Shown: in pieces, positions 8,966 through 18,670 of the stretch
How positions within the stretch are numbered: position 1 is the stretch's first letter
Layout: each line of letters starts with the position of its first letter
Assembly (NCBI GenBank): GCA_002862085.1
Contig: PKCK01000092.1
Coordinates: 1 to 64,000 of the forward strand
From: Planctomycetota bacterium
Lineage (GTDB): Bacteria > Planctomycetota > UBA1135 > GCA-002686595
Reading direction: 5' to 3'
DNA length: 64,000 nucleotides
Program-made: the position numbers and the translations under genes
Notes under the pieces: model-generated
Seen by the model: only the letters and a program-made list of their open reading frames with translations
What the model was told of the DNA's origin: nothing
Databases searched by the model: none

Positions 8966-10360
8966 ATGGAGACCTTCGACACCATCGTCATCGGCGCCGG
9001 AATGAGCGGCCTCGCGGCGGGCATCCGCCTGGCCCAGTACGACCAGCGCGTGGTCGTGCTGGACCGACACTCCCTCTGGGGCGGCCTGAACAGCTTCTAC
9101 AAGAAGAAGGGGCGACGATTCGACGTCGGGCTCCACGCCCTGACCAACTACGTGCCCAAGGGCACGAAGGGCCGCCCCCTCACGCGTATCCTCCGCCAGC
9201 TGCGCATCCCCTACGACGCGCTCCAGCTGGGCGAGCAGACCGGCAGCCGCGTGAGCTTCCCCGGGGTCTCCCTGCGCTGGACCAACGACTTCGAGGTCCT
9301 CCGCGCGGAGATCGCGGACAAGTTCCCGGGCCAGATCGACGGGTTCGATCGTCTCGTCCGCGACATCGCCGGCTACCCGGACCTCGTCGAGGTCGAGGGC
9401 GAGCCGCCCATGGCCAGGGACGAGCTGAAGGCGTACATCACCGACCAGACGCTGGTCGAGATGCTGCTCCTGCCGCTGCTCTACTACGGGAGCCCCACGC
9501 CGGACGACGTCGAGTGGGCGTCGTTCATCATCCTGTTCAAGAGCCTCTACGAGGAGGGCTTCGCGCGACCCGAGGGCGGAGTCCGCACCGTGCTCGACCT
9601 GCTGCGGAACCGCTTCAAGGAGCTCGGCGGCGAGCTCCGCATGAACAACGGTGTCTCGCGGATCCTCTCCGGGCAGGGCGGCGTCGAGGGCGTGGTGCTC
9701 GACGACGGCACGGAGCTTCGCGCCCCGGTCGTGCTCTCGAGCGCGGGCTATGTCGAGACCCTTGGACTCACCGAGGCCGCGGACGTCGTCTCCTCCGCCG
9801 ACGTCGGGCCCCTGACCTTCGTCGAGTACCTCACCGTCCTCGACCAGCGGCCCGCCGACCTCGGACACGACGACACGATCGTCTTCTTCAACACCGAGGA
9901 CCGCCTGGTCTACGGCCCTCCGGAGAAGGGCGCCCTGGTGGACGACCGCAGCGGGGTGATCTGCTGCCCCGACAACTACGCGTCCGCCGAGCCGCTCCCC
10001 GACGCGCTCTTCCGGCTCACCTTGCTCGCCCGGCACGACACCTGGACCGCCATGCCGGAGGACGAGTACGTCGCCGCGAAAGAGCGCATCTGGGAGAGCG
10101 CCCACGCCACCGCGGCGCCCTACGCCTTCGACGCGCGCCCCCACGCCGTGTACGTCGATGGCTTCACGCCGCGCACGATCCAGAAGTTCACCGGCCACCT
10201 CGGCGGCGCCGTCTACGGCAGCCCCCGCAAGCAGCGCAGCGGCCGCACCCCCATCGACGGCCTCTTCCTCTGCGGCACCGACCAGGGCTACCTCGGCATC
10301 GTCGGCGCGATGCTCTCGGGGATCGCCATGGCCAACCAGCACGCGCTCGCAGTCCGCTGA
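8966..10360 (+). CDS. CrtI/phytoene-desaturase-like FAD oxidoreductase (first copy)
   Basis: A 464-residue flavoprotein. The N-terminal dinucleotide-binding motif [15 protein letters not shown] is followed by the GG doublet motif ([20 protein letters not shown]). The C-terminal FAD-contact segment [21 protein letters not shown] is also present. The family includes phytoene desaturases, retinol saturases and related enzymes that add or remove double bonds in long hydrophobic chains. Here the neighbours are an ACP and a ketosynthase, so a fatty-acyl or polyene substrate is more likely than a carotenoid: no crtB or other terpene gene is present. It is followed 23 bp later by a second copy. Confidence 0.85.
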   Translation: METFDTIVIGAGMSGLAAGIRLAQYDQRVVVLDRHSLWGGLNSFYKKKGRRFDVGLHALTNYVPKGTKGRPLTRILRQLRIPYDALQLGEQTGSRVSFPGVSLRWTNDFEVLRAEIADKFPGQIDGFDRLVRDIAGYPDLVEVEGEPPMARDELKAYITDQTLVEMLLLPLLYYGSPTPDDVEWASFIILFKSLYEEGFARPEGGVRTVLDLLRNRFKELGGELRMNNGVSRILSGQGGVEGVVLDDGTELRAPVVLSSAGYVETLGLTEAADVVSSADVGPLTFVEYLTVLDQRPADLGHDDTIVFFNTEDRLVYGPPEKGALVDDRSGVICCPDNYASAEPLPDALFRLTLLARHDTWTAMPEDEYVAAKERIWESAHATAAPYAFDARPHAVYVDGFTPRTIQKFTGHLGGAVYGSPRKQRSGRTPIDGLFLCGTDQGYLGIVGAMLSGIAMANQHALAVR

Positions 10361-10383
10361 GACCAGCGTCTCACCAGCACGCC

Positions 10384-11910
10384 ATGACCGACACCGCGCC
10401 CCTCGGCCAGCCGTCCATCGCCGGCCGCGACAAGAAGTTCTACGCCGGCCACCGCGACGGCAAGCGTCCCCTCAAGGGCGACCCTCTGAAGGGCGCCAGG
10501 GACCGCTACGACGTCGTCGTCATCGGCTCGGGCCTCGGCGGGCTCACCGCCGCCAACATCCTCGCGCGCGCCGGGCGCAGCGTCTGCGTCATCGAGCAGC
10601 ACTACAACTACGGCGGCCTCGCCACCTGGTTCAAGCGCAAGGGCGGCCATGTCTTCGACATCTCGCTGCACGGATTCCCGTTCGGGATGAAGAAGACCTG
10701 CCGCAAGTACTGGGGGCCCGAGGTCGCCGCTCGCATCGTCCAGCTCGACGGCGTGCGCTTCGACAACCCGCAGTTCAGCTTCGACACCGAGTTCACCCGC
10801 GACTGCTTCACGGACAAGCTCGTGAGCGTGCTGGGCCAGGACCGCGCGGTGGTCGAGGGGTTCTACGACGACCTTCGTCGGATGAACTACTACGACCAGG
10901 ACCAGCGCACCACGGGCGAGCTCTTCGAGGAGTACTTCCCTGGACGCAACGACGTGCACAGGCTCCTGATGGAGCCCATCAGCTACGCGAACGGCTCGGG
11001 CCTGGACGATCCGGCGATCAGCTACGGCATCGTCTTCTCGAACTTCATGTCCAAGGGCGTCTTCACCTTCACCGGCGGCACCGACGGCCTCGTTCGTGAC
11101 ATGCGCCGCATCCTCGGGGAGAACGGCGTCGACACCTTCAGCCGCTCGCGCGTCGACCAGATCATCGTGGAGAACGGTCAGGCCAAGGGCGTCCGCGTCG
11201 GCGACCGCGTCATCGGCGCAGACGTCGTCCTCTCGAACGCGAGCATCCACGGCACCGCCCTCGGCCTCGTGGGCGAGGAGCACTTCGCGGAGGACTGGGT
11301 CGAGGGCCTCAAGAAGGTCCGCCTCAACACCTCGAGCTGCCAGGTCTACATGGGCCTCAAGGAGGGCGAGTCCCTCCCCTGGGTGAGCGACCTCTTCTTC
11401 ACCTCGACGCGCCCCACCTTCGACAGCGCGGCCCTCTGCGACCTGCACGGCGAGAGCCGGACGTTCAGCTTCTACTACCCCAAGGGCCGGCCGGAGGATC
11501 AGGCCGCGGGGAAGCCGGACCGCTACGTCATCGTCTCCAGCACCAACGCGCTCTTCGAGGACTGGGAGCGCATGAGCCCCGAGGAGTACGAGGCGAACAA
11601 GCAGCGCATGGTCGACGAGACCATCGCGGACATCGAGCGCCGCGTGCCGGGCACCGCCGCGAAGATCGAGCACGCCGAGGCCTCGACGCCGCTCTCGTTC
11701 CGCTTCTACACGGAGTCCCCCCACGGCACGTCCTTCGGGACCAAGTTCGAGGGCCTGCCGTACTCGATGGGCCTCTCCGACCAGGTCGAGGGCCTCTACC
11801 ACGCGGGATCCGTCGGGATCATCATGAGCGGCTGGCTCGGCGCGGCGAACTACGGCGCGATCACGGCCAACAAGGTGGACGCACGCCTCGCCGCCATGGC
11901 GAGCGCCTGA
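10384..11910 (+). CDS. CrtI/phytoene-desaturase-like FAD oxidoreductase (second copy)
   Basis: A 508-residue relative of the preceding enzyme, with a polar 40-residue N-terminal extension before [18 protein letters not shown]. The second motif is [20 protein letters not shown]. The C-terminal FAD segment ([22 protein letters not shown]) is diverged from the first copy. The two proteins therefore probably do different steps or form a heteromer. The ATG at 10384 is 23 bp after the first copy. The ketosynthase-ACP-oxidase run ends with this gene. Confidence 0.85.
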   Translation: MTDTAPLGQPSIAGRDKKFYAGHRDGKRPLKGDPLKGARDRYDVVVIGSGLGGLTAANILARAGRSVCVIEQHYNYGGLATWFKRKGGHVFDISLHGFPFGMKKTCRKYWGPEVAARIVQLDGVRFDNPQFSFDTEFTRDCFTDKLVSVLGQDRAVVEGFYDDLRRMNYYDQDQRTTGELFEEYFPGRNDVHRLLMEPISYANGSGLDDPAISYGIVFSNFMSKGVFTFTGGTDGLVRDMRRILGENGVDTFSRSRVDQIIVENGQAKGVRVGDRVIGADVVLSNASIHGTALGLVGEEHFAEDWVEGLKKVRLNTSSCQVYMGLKEGESLPWVSDLFFTSTRPTFDSAALCDLHGESRTFSFYYPKGRPEDQAAGKPDRYVIVSSTNALFEDWERMSPEEYEANKQRMVDETIADIERRVPGTAAKIEHAEASTPLSFRFYTESPHGTSFGTKFEGLPYSMGLSDQVEGLYHAGSVGIIMSGWLGAANYGAITANKVDARLAAMASA

Positions 11911-12040
11911 GCCGGCCTCCCGACCGAGGCGGCTCGGAACGAGACAGGGGGGGGGCCGGGAGGCCAGCGACGACGCCCGGAGCACCTCCCGGGCGCGCCC
12001 ACCCCGGGCCTCCCGGGACGACCATCGCCCGACGCGCGGT

Positions 12041-12046
12041 TAGTCT
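12041..12046 (+). promoter_or_regulatory. Putative -10 hexamer upstream of the double-propeller gene
   Basis: TAGTCT followed by GG, 62 nt before the ATG at 12109. The same TAGTCTGG octamer lies 30 nt before the large lipoprotein gene at 28545. Confidence 0.3.
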
Positions 12047-12108
12047 GGTCCCGCGGCTCGGCCGCGTTCGGGCCGCGCTCCGCGTGAGAGATCCACTCAC
12101 GCTCACCC

Positions 12109-15100
12109 ATGCTCCGACACTCGCTCACAGTGCTCACCGCCGCTGCGCTCGCCGCGCCCGCGCTGGCGCAGCGGACGCCCGTGACGCCGCCCGCGAATCC
12201 GCTGCCGCCGCGGCTCTTCGTCCACGCGCTGAGCGGCGGAACGGCCGTGTGGGCGGACGGGACCCTCGGCCCGGTGGAGCTCGACCGATCGGTGGGGAGC
12301 GCCGCGCCGGGCGACGGCGCGACGCTCCAGGTGGGATCGCGCTCGTTCACGACGGGTTTCGGGACCCGCGCTCCGAGCGTGGTCGCCTTCGATCTCGAAG
12401 GGGAGGCGCTGATCTTCCAGAGCTGGGTCGGGATCGACGAGGCCGTCGGCAGCGCCGGCACCGCCCGTTTCCAGGTCCTCGGCGACGGAGCGCTCCTCTT
12501 CGACTCGGGCCTCCTCAGCGGCTCGGACCAGGCGGTCTCCACGGGTCGACTGGACGTGCGGGGCGTGCGCGAACTCCTGCTCGTGGTCCTCGACGGCGAT
12601 GACGGCTTCGACCAGGACCATGCTGACTGGGGCGACCCGGTCGTCTTCGCGCCCGCGGCGCCCGACGGCAGCGGGGCGTCGAGCCGCGGCGTCCGGGGTT
12701 CGTGGGGCCCGCTGCTCCCCTGGCCGGTGCAGCCGGTGCACGCCAGCCTGCTCGCGAGCGGGCACATCGTCTCCCACGCCAGCGCGGACCCCACCGGTCC
12801 CGGCGACCCCGACCCCGCCTCACCCCACGACTCGACCCGCGTCGACCGAGCGACCGTGGGCTCGTGGACCCACGAGACGATCGATCATCCCACCGAGGAG
12901 CTGGTGGGCGCAGGGCACGCGCGGCTCGCCGACGGAACCCTCGTCGAGCTCGGCGGCTTCGGCGGACGAAGCGGCGGCGCCGCCGTCGGGCAGGACCAGG
13001 CGAGCCGCCTCGAGGAGACGAGCGGGGCGTGGGTCCCGATGGCCCCCATGGCGCGGCCCCGCTTCGGCGCGGCCGCGCTGACCCTCGGAGACGGATCCCT
13101 GCTCGCCCTGGGAGGATCGAACGCGGGCGGCTCCGGCCTCTTCCACCCCGAACGCTTCGCCGGCGGCCGGTGGACCGCGCTGGAGGGCATCGACGTCTCC
13201 GCGTGGAACGTCGTCGGTGACCCATCGCTCGACGGGACCTTCCCCGCGGCCTTCGTGACGTCCTCGGGCGAGATCCTCTGGACCGGCTGGGACGAGCGCG
13301 CGGCCCTGCTCGACCTGACCGGCCGCGGCGCCACGGCCTTCGTGGGAACCCGCGAGCTCACCCAGCGAGCGTGGGGCACCGCCTCCCAGCTGGGGCCGGA
13401 CCTCGTCGTCCTCGTCGGCGGCGTGGATCACCGCGGCGCCCCTGGCGACGCGCTGCGCAGCGCCGCACGGGTGGAGACATCGGGCGCCTCCCCCACGGCG
13501 GCGGCGACCCTCCCCCCGACTCTCCGGCGGGCTGATCACGACGCGACCATCCTGGCGGACGGCTCTCTCCTCGTCACAGGGGGCGCCGCGCGTCACGCGG
13601 AGGGTGCGAACCCCGCGTCGCTGGAGACCGCCGAGCTCTTCGACCCCGTGACGGGGACCTGGACGCTCTGCGCAGGGACGACGGCCGACCGCGGCCATCG
13701 CTCGAGCGCGCTCCTGCTCCCCGACGCGACCGTCTGGGTCGGCGGCGGGGACGGCCGGGCCGATGCCCAGGTGTTCTCGCCCCCCTACCTCTTCGACCCG
13801 TCGACCGGCCAGCCCGCCCCCCGGCCGGCGATCACGTCCGCGCCCCAGCAGCTCGCCTACGGCGGGACCTTCGGCGTCGGCCTCGCCTCGAGCGGCGCCA
13901 TCGCAGGCGTCCACCTCGTACGCCCGGGGAGCTCGACCCACGGGACCAACTCCGATCAGCGTTTCCTGGCGCTGCCCTTCACCCAGGCCGGCGCGTCACT
14001 CTCCGTCGACGCACCCCCGAGAGGCCACGACGCGCCCCCTGGCGCGTACATGCTGTTCGTGGTGGACGCCGCGGGCGTGCCCTCCACGGCGGCGTGGGTC
14101 CGCATCGGGCCGCCCCGGCCGAGCCTCTGGGAGTTCGCCTTCTCGAGCGACGCGACCATCCCCGAGCCGCGTCACGAGACGGCCATGGTCGAGGTGAGCG
14201 GGAAGACCTACCTCATCGGCGGCCGTGGTCCGAAGCAGACCCAGGAGTACGACCCGGTCCGTCGCACGTGGACGGATCTCGGACCTCCGCCCTTCGAGAT
14301 GCACCACTTCCAGCCCGTGGCGCTCGACGGCGCGATCCTCGTCGTCGGCGCGTTCACAGGCGGGTATCCGAACGAGTCCAACGTGCAGAGGGTGTGGACC
14401 TTCGATCCCGCGGCGAACAGCTGGAGCGCGGGTGGCCCGATCCCGCCCGGCCGGCGGCGCGGCGCGGCGGGTGCGGTCGTGTACGGAGGCAAGGTCTACC
14501 TCGTCGGCGGCAACAACCAGGGCCACAACGGCGGCGCCCGGCCCTGGTTCGACGAGTACGACCCGGCCAGCGGGACCTGGACCGTACTCCCCGACGCTCC
14601 GCGCCCCCGCGATCACTTCCTCGCCGTGGTCGTCGGGAACCGCCTCGTGCTGGCGGGCGGCCGCGCGACGACCCAGCCCAACCCCTTCGTCGGCACCATC
14701 CCCGAGGTCGACGTCTTCGACTTCACGACCGGGACGTGGAGCACCGCCGCGGCTCCGCTCCCCACGGAACGCGCCGGCACGATGGCCGTGCCCGTGGGGC
14801 GTTACGCCGTCGTCGTCGGCGGCGAGAGCGGGAGTCAACTCGCGGCTCACGACGAGGTGGACGCCTTCGACGCCATCGCCGAGCGCTGGACCGCTCTGCC
14901 GCCGCTGGTCGCCGGTCGCCACAGCGGCGGGATCGCGGTGCTCGACGGGGTCATCCACGTGGCCTCGGGCTCGGGGAACCGCGGAGGCTCGCCAGAGCTC
15001 CCCACCCTCGAGGTCCTCGATGGGAGAGCGCTCCTGTCCACCTCGCCGACCAACCCGGTGGAGAACGCCGGCTTCGACGACGGCCTCACCGGCTGGACGG

Positions 15101-15453
15101 CCACGGGCGGCGTCGCCCTGAACGAATGGGGCGGAGTCGCGGCTCCCTCGGCCCGCATCGACGAGGGGAGCATCGAGCAGCTCCTCCCCGTCGTGGCTGG
15201 CCAGGGCTACAGGATGCGTGCGCTCTTCACCTCGCCCGCGGGCGCTGGCTCCGCGATCCTGCGCGCCACGTTCCTCGACAGCAGCGGGGCGGTGCTCACC
15301 CAGCCTCAGTCCCCTCTCGCTCCCTCGGCCGCCGCGCGACTCGCCGAGCTCGTCGCCTCCGCCCCCGGAGGCGCGACCCACGTTCGGATCGAGCTCGAAG
15401 CCACGGGTGGTCGCACCTTGCTCGTCGACGACCTCACGCTGACCGCGCTCTGA
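12109..15453 (+). CDS. Secreted galactose-oxidase-fold / kelch double beta-propeller protein
   Basis: A 1114-residue exported protein. A signal peptide (cleavage after LAQ, about residue 21) is followed by an NPCBM-like carbohydrate-binding domain (about 40-182). Next come a galactose-oxidase-type propeller (about 190-560) and its DUF1929 E-set domain (about 565-665). A second kelch propeller (about 680-965) and a C-terminal jelly-roll CBM-like domain (about 975-1114, NAGFDDGLTGW start) complete it. One copper-ligand His is kept (His611 in STHGTNSDQR). The cross-linked Tyr is replaced by Phe319, the Cys is absent, and the axial Tyr is replaced by Gly529 before His530. A classical copper-radical oxidase is therefore unlikely. 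It may bind surface or environmental polysaccharide. Confidence 0.85.
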   Translation: MLRHSLTVLTAAALAAPALAQRTPVTPPANPLPPRLFVHALSGGTAVWADGTLGPVELDRSVGSAAPGDGATLQVGSRSFTTGFGTRAPSVVAFDLEGEALIFQSWVGIDEAVGSAGTARFQVLGDGALLFDSGLLSGSDQAVSTGRLDVRGVRELLLVVLDGDDGFDQDHADWGDPVVFAPAAPDGSGASSRGVRGSWGPLLPWPVQPVHASLLASGHIVSHASADPTGPGDPDPASPHDSTRVDRATVGSWTHETIDHPTEELVGAGHARLADGTLVELGGFGGRSGGAAVGQDQASRLEETSGAWVPMAPMARPRFGAAALTLGDGSLLALGGSNAGGSGLFHPERFAGGRWTALEGIDVSAWNVVGDPSLDGTFPAAFVTSSGEILWTGWDERAALLDLTGRGATAFVGTRELTQRAWGTASQLGPDLVVLVGGVDHRGAPGDALRSAARVETSGASPTAAATLPPTLRRADHDATILADGSLLVTGGAARHAEGANPASLETAELFDPVTGTWTLCAGTTADRGHRSSALLLPDATVWVGGGDGRADAQVFSPPYLFDPSTGQPAPRPAITSAPQQLAYGGTFGVGLASSGAIAGVHLVRPGSSTHGTNSDQRFLALPFTQAGASLSVDAPPRGHDAPPGAYMLFVVDAAGVPSTAAWVRIGPPRPSLWEFAFSSDATIPEPRHETAMVEVSGKTYLIGGRGPKQTQEYDPVRRTWTDLGPPPFEMHHFQPVALDGAILVVGAFTGGYPNESNVQRVWTFDPAANSWSAGGPIPPGRRRGAAGAVVYGGKVYLVGGNNQGHNGGARPWFDEYDPASGTWTVLPDAPRPRDHFLAVVVGNRLVLAGGRATTQPNPFVGTIPEVDVFDFTTGTWSTAAAPLPTERAGTMAVPVGRYAVVVGGESGSQLAAHDEVDAFDAIAERWTALPPLVAGRHSGGIAVLDGVIHVASGSGNRGGSPELPTLEVLDGRALLSTSPTNPVENAGFDDGLTGWTATGGVALNEWGGVAAPSARIDEGSIEQLLPVVAGQGYRMRALFTSPAGAGSAILRATFLDSSGAVLTQPQSPLAPSAAARLAELVASAPGGATHVRIELEATGGRTLLVDDLTLTAL

Positions 15454-15875
15454 CGGGCGCCCGAGCGCCGCCGCTTCGAGCGAGCCCACCTCATCGGTCC
15501 CTCGTGGGGCGGTCCTGGGCGAGGGTCTCCCCGGCGCGGACGAGCTCGCCGTCCCAGCTCTCGGCGTCATCGCGGTCCTCGCGCTGCTCGGGACGGTCAT
15601 GGCGGCGCGTCGCGCGAGCCAATTCCTCCACGTCGATCTCGACCGCTGCTCCTTCGCGCGCCCGGCGGACGGGGAGCGCGCCTCGCTCCCGACGAGTCCG
15701 TCGCTCGGCGTCTGCTCGAACGAGACCGGCGCGAGGGCCGACGACACGGTGATCCACGAACACCAGCTCGTGCTCGAGTGCTCCGCGGACGGAGCAGTGA
15801 CGATGCTCCGCTTCCGGGGTCTGGAGCCCGTCGGCGAGGCCCTCCCCGAAGTCCTGCGGCGGCTGGGAGCTCCTC
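15454..15875 (+). other. Coding-like orphan stretch, possible gene remnant
   Basis: These 422 bp lie between two converging genes. One plus frame is open with strong third-position GC bias. It encodes a hydrophobic segment (LAVPALGVIAVLALLGTVMAA, about 15540-15602) followed by a soluble stretch with DTVIHEHQLVLECSADG and LRFRGLEPVGEALPEVLRRL. The only in-frame ATG is at 15599, after most of the hydrophobic segment. No start codon lies between the TGA at 15440 and there, and the frame then runs on into the opposite gene to 16135. It may be a decayed membrane-anchored protein or a gene with an unusual start. Confidence 0.3.
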
Positions 15876-17450
15876 TCAGCCCTTCCCGAGAGGCAGGAGC
15901 AGGCCCGCGCTCCCGTGGCCGATGCCCTCCGGCAGCCCGCCGGCCCAGCGGCGGAGCCGCCGGGTCCCGTCGGGCCCGGTGCCTTCGATCCCGCAGGAGA
16001 AGGGAACGCCGAGGGGCACGGCGTCGAAGCTGGCCGGCAGCCGCAGGCGCATCCCGCGGCCCGCGCGCGCCACCTCGCGGCCCAGCCGCGCGACGAGGTG
16101 CGCGTCCTCGAGCCCCCCGGGGTTCTCGAGCGTGAGGATGAGGTCCCGGCCGACCCGCCGCGCGGAGACGGTGGCCGGCGGATCGGCGGGGCGCTCGCGG
16201 AGCATCTCGAGCCGGCGCGCGAGGCCGTCAGCGGTGGCCACGCGCCTCCGCCGCAGAGGCGCGTCGAAGAGGAGTCGCGTGCCTGCGCGCAGCTCCGCCT
16301 CGTCTCCCCCCGCCCCGACGGAGGGCCCGCCGCTCCACGACAACAGGACCGCGAAGAGCGGATCCGGCCCGGGCTCCCGGGCCCCCCCCGAGATCCGCAC
16401 GCGCACGCGGCGCTCCTCCCGAGCCTCGAGGTCGAACGCGTGCGGCACGCCGTCGAGCTCGAAGGCCCCGTGGGGCACGAAGATCGACGCGCGCGCGCTG
16501 ACCTCTCGATCGAGCGGGTTGCGCACGACGACCTCGATCTCCCAGCTCCCGAACCACTCGCCGCGCGCCCTCGACTCCAGGGTCTCGGGCTCGACGTGGA
16601 GGTCGGGCGCCTCGACCGGGTACGGCACCTCGGCGTCGGGCGCGAGGCGCGCCAGGGCTCGGGCCACCAGTGCCCTGTGGGGTTCGTTCGTGTTGATCCC
16701 GAAGAGGGGGCGACGCGCGAGCGCGAGGAGCTCGTCCGGGTCGTCGATGCTCCACGCCCACGCCTCCACGTGCGACCAGTCACCCTGGGCGTCCTCGGTG
16801 AACCACCCCCCCGGACCGACGCCGTAGGCGGCGATCCGCTCGTCCCTGGTGAAGCGGCGGTCGTCCTCGGTCGCCAGCGGCGCGAGCAGCATCGCGTCGA
16901 GCCCTGCGTCGCGCGCGTCGAGGCAGACCTCGCGATTGAAGCTCGCGACGCGGCAGGGGATCGGCGGGTGCGCCTCCTCGAGGAGCCGGGCGAGCCCCTC
17001 GACGAGCCCTCGCTCCTTCAGCTCGATCATGTGGAAGGGGCGCTCCCCGCGGCGCTCGGGCGTCAGGGCGAGCGCCTCGTCGAGGACCGGGACCGGCTCG
17101 CCCGCGAAGCGCTTGCCGAACCACGAGCCCGCGTCGACGCCGTACAGGCCGCGGAGGTCGAGCCCCGCGAGCGGCCCCGTGCCGTCCGTGGTCCGGTCGA
17201 GCCGCGCGTCGTGGAACACCACGAGCTCGCCACTTCCGCAGGCCCGCACGTCGTACTCGACCCCGTCCACGCCCAGTTCGAGGGCGCGGCGCAGGCTCGC
17301 GAGCGTGTTCTCGGGCGCCTCGCGCGGGGCCCCGCGGTGCCCGAGGACCAGCGGCGGGCCCCCGGCCTGCGCGCCCGAGACCTCCAGCGCGTCGAGGCCG
17401 GCGTAGACGTCTCGCCGGGGCGTGGAGCGCTGGAAGGGACCGCTGGGCAA
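15876..17450 (-). CDS. Glycerophosphodiester phosphodiesterase with C-terminal beta domain
   Basis: A 524-residue protein whose first half (about 30-270) is a GDPD (UgpQ/GlpQ) TIM barrel. VLGHRGAPREAPENTLASL gives the catalytic His-Arg and the metal Glu, VEYDVR gives the second acidic pair, and VVFHDARLDRTTDGTG carries the second His. It cleaves glycerophosphodiesters to sn-glycerol-3-phosphate and an alcohol. The second half, about 250 residues, is beta-rich and not recognised. No signal peptide is seen. It is the last gene of a minus-strand operon: selD, a lipoprotein gene, and this gene 13 bp later. Confidence 0.88.
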   Translation of the reverse strand: MPSGPFQRSTPRRDVYAGLDALEVSGAQAGGPPLVLGHRGAPREAPENTLASLRRALELGVDGVEYDVRACGSGELVVFHDARLDRTTDGTGPLAGLDLRGLYGVDAGSWFGKRFAGEPVPVLDEALALTPERRGERPFHMIELKERGLVEGLARLLEEAHPPIPCRVASFNREVCLDARDAGLDAMLLAPLATEDDRRFTRDERIAAYGVGPGGWFTEDAQGDWSHVEAWAWSIDDPDELLALARRPLFGINTNEPHRALVARALARLAPDAEVPYPVEAPDLHVEPETLESRARGEWFGSWEIEVVVRNPLDREVSARASIFVPHGAFELDGVPHAFDLEAREERRVRVRISGGAREPGPDPLFAVLLSWSGGPSVGAGGDEAELRAGTRLLFDAPLRRRRVATADGLARRLEMLRERPADPPATVSARRVGRDLILTLENPGGLEDAHLVARLGREVARAGRGMRLRLPASFDAVPLGVPFSCGIEGTGPDGTRRLRRWAGGLPEGIGHGSAGLLLPLGKG

Positions 17451-17463
17451 GGGAGAGCGCGCG

Positions 17464-18660
17464 TCAGCGCGGGTACGTCACGAGGAGGTCGCCGGAGTAG
17501 CCGCAGCTGACCAGCGCCGTGCCGATGCCGTCGAAGGTGCCGGAGGTGAGGTGGTGGATCTTGGCCGTGTCCCGCGCGACCGAGCGCTTCGACGTCGCGA
17601 ACCGCGGGAACACGCCCCCTGCCCCGGCCTGCTCGATCAGGCGCACCACGCGGATCTCCCCGTCGTAGCCAGCGGTGCAGGCCTCGACGCCCTCCGCGTC
17701 CGCGTCGATGTCCACGAAGAGCGCGCCCCGCAGGCGGTTCCCGACCCGGTGCAGCGCGGTCGTTCCCGAGCGATCACCACGCCGCTGGTGGAGCGTGAAG
17801 CTCCCGTCGTTCCCGCAGACCGCGTAATCCACGCCCTGGAACGCCGCGATCCGCGCGAGGGTCGCCCCGAAGTCGTGGGTGCGCGCGAGCTGCCATTCCC
17901 CGGCGGCGCCGCGGCGATAGCGGAAGGTCTTGCCGTCGTCGCAGGCGAGCACGAAGCCGTCGTCCACGAGGCAGGCTCCCTTGGCGTTGCCGGTGTGCGT
18001 CGTGCCGATCGCATCGACGAGGAGGGCGCCGCTCTCGCGGTCGATGTACCCCACCAGCGCTTCGCCGAAGAAGCCCGCGAAGACGACCTCGAGCCCTTCG
18101 CGCCCGGGGAGCACGTCCCCCACCGCGACCGCGTGGACGAGCCCCGGGGTGACGAAGCGCTGCTCACGCCATGCGCCGCGCGGTCCCGAGCGCGACAGGA
18201 CACGGACGAGGCCGGGCTCACCATCGTCCTCGCCTCCGCGCAGCACGCCCACCGCGACGATCTCATCACCGGGGGCCTCGGGATCGAGGTCACCGGCTGC
18301 CACCTGAACCAGCTCACCGCCGGGCTCCCTCGATCCGCTGATGCCCTCCATCGGGATGGGCCAGGGGAGCTCCAGCGGTCCGAAGCTCCCGTCGCGCAGT
18401 CCGAGGAGCCGGATACGCCCGAGCTTGTCCACCGAGACGATCTCATCGCCTGCGAGCCCGACGTCGAACTCGCCGCAGGCGACGCCGTTGATGCGAACGT
18501 CTCCCTCGTGGGCGACCTCGAGAGCCCAGCCCTCTGCGAGCACCGCCGGGCGAGAGATGGGGTCGACGCGGCGCGCTTCGCCGCCCGCGGGTTCCCCGCT
18601 GGAGGCGCAGGCGGCGACGAGAGCAGCGAGGAGAGCGAGAGCGATCGAGGTCCGGGCCAT
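17464..18660 (-). CDS. Lipoprotein with FG-GAP/VCBS-like repeats
   Basis: A 398-residue exported lipoprotein with the lipobox LVAAC followed by ASSG (Cys about residue 19). The mature part has repeated aspartate-rich turns of the FG-GAP/VCBS kind (GLAGDEIVSVDKLGRI, GDLDPEAPGDEIVAVG, FVDIDADAEGVEAC), consistent with a beta-propeller. The enzymatic role, if any, is unknown. The ATG at 18660 was chosen because the signal peptide begins there. Only 10 bp separate it from the selD stop, and 13 bp from the glycerophosphodiesterase gene, so the three are probably cotranscribed. Confidence 0.75.
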   Translation of the reverse strand: MARTSIALALLAALVAACASSGEPAGGEARRVDPISRPAVLAEGWALEVAHEGDVRINGVACGEFDVGLAGDEIVSVDKLGRIRLLGLRDGSFGPLELPWPIPMEGISGSREPGGELVQVAAGDLDPEAPGDEIVAVGVLRGGEDDGEPGLVRVLSRSGPRGAWREQRFVTPGLVHAVAVGDVLPGREGLEVVFAGFFGEALVGYIDRESGALLVDAIGTTHTGNAKGACLVDDGFVLACDDGKTFRYRRGAAGEWQLARTHDFGATLARIAAFQGVDYAVCGNDGSFTLHQRRGDRSGTTALHRVGNRLRGALFVDIDADAEGVEACTAGYDGEIRVVRLIEQAGAGGVFPRFATSKRSVARDTAKIHHLTSGTFDGIGTALVSCGYSGDLLVTYPR

Positions 18661-18670
18661 GGCGCGGTGG

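Noticed and set aside
8966-11910. Carotenoid biosynthesis (two CrtI-like enzymes)
   Set aside because: No phytoene synthase, cyclase or prenyltransferase is nearby. The neighbours are a ketosynthase and an ACP.
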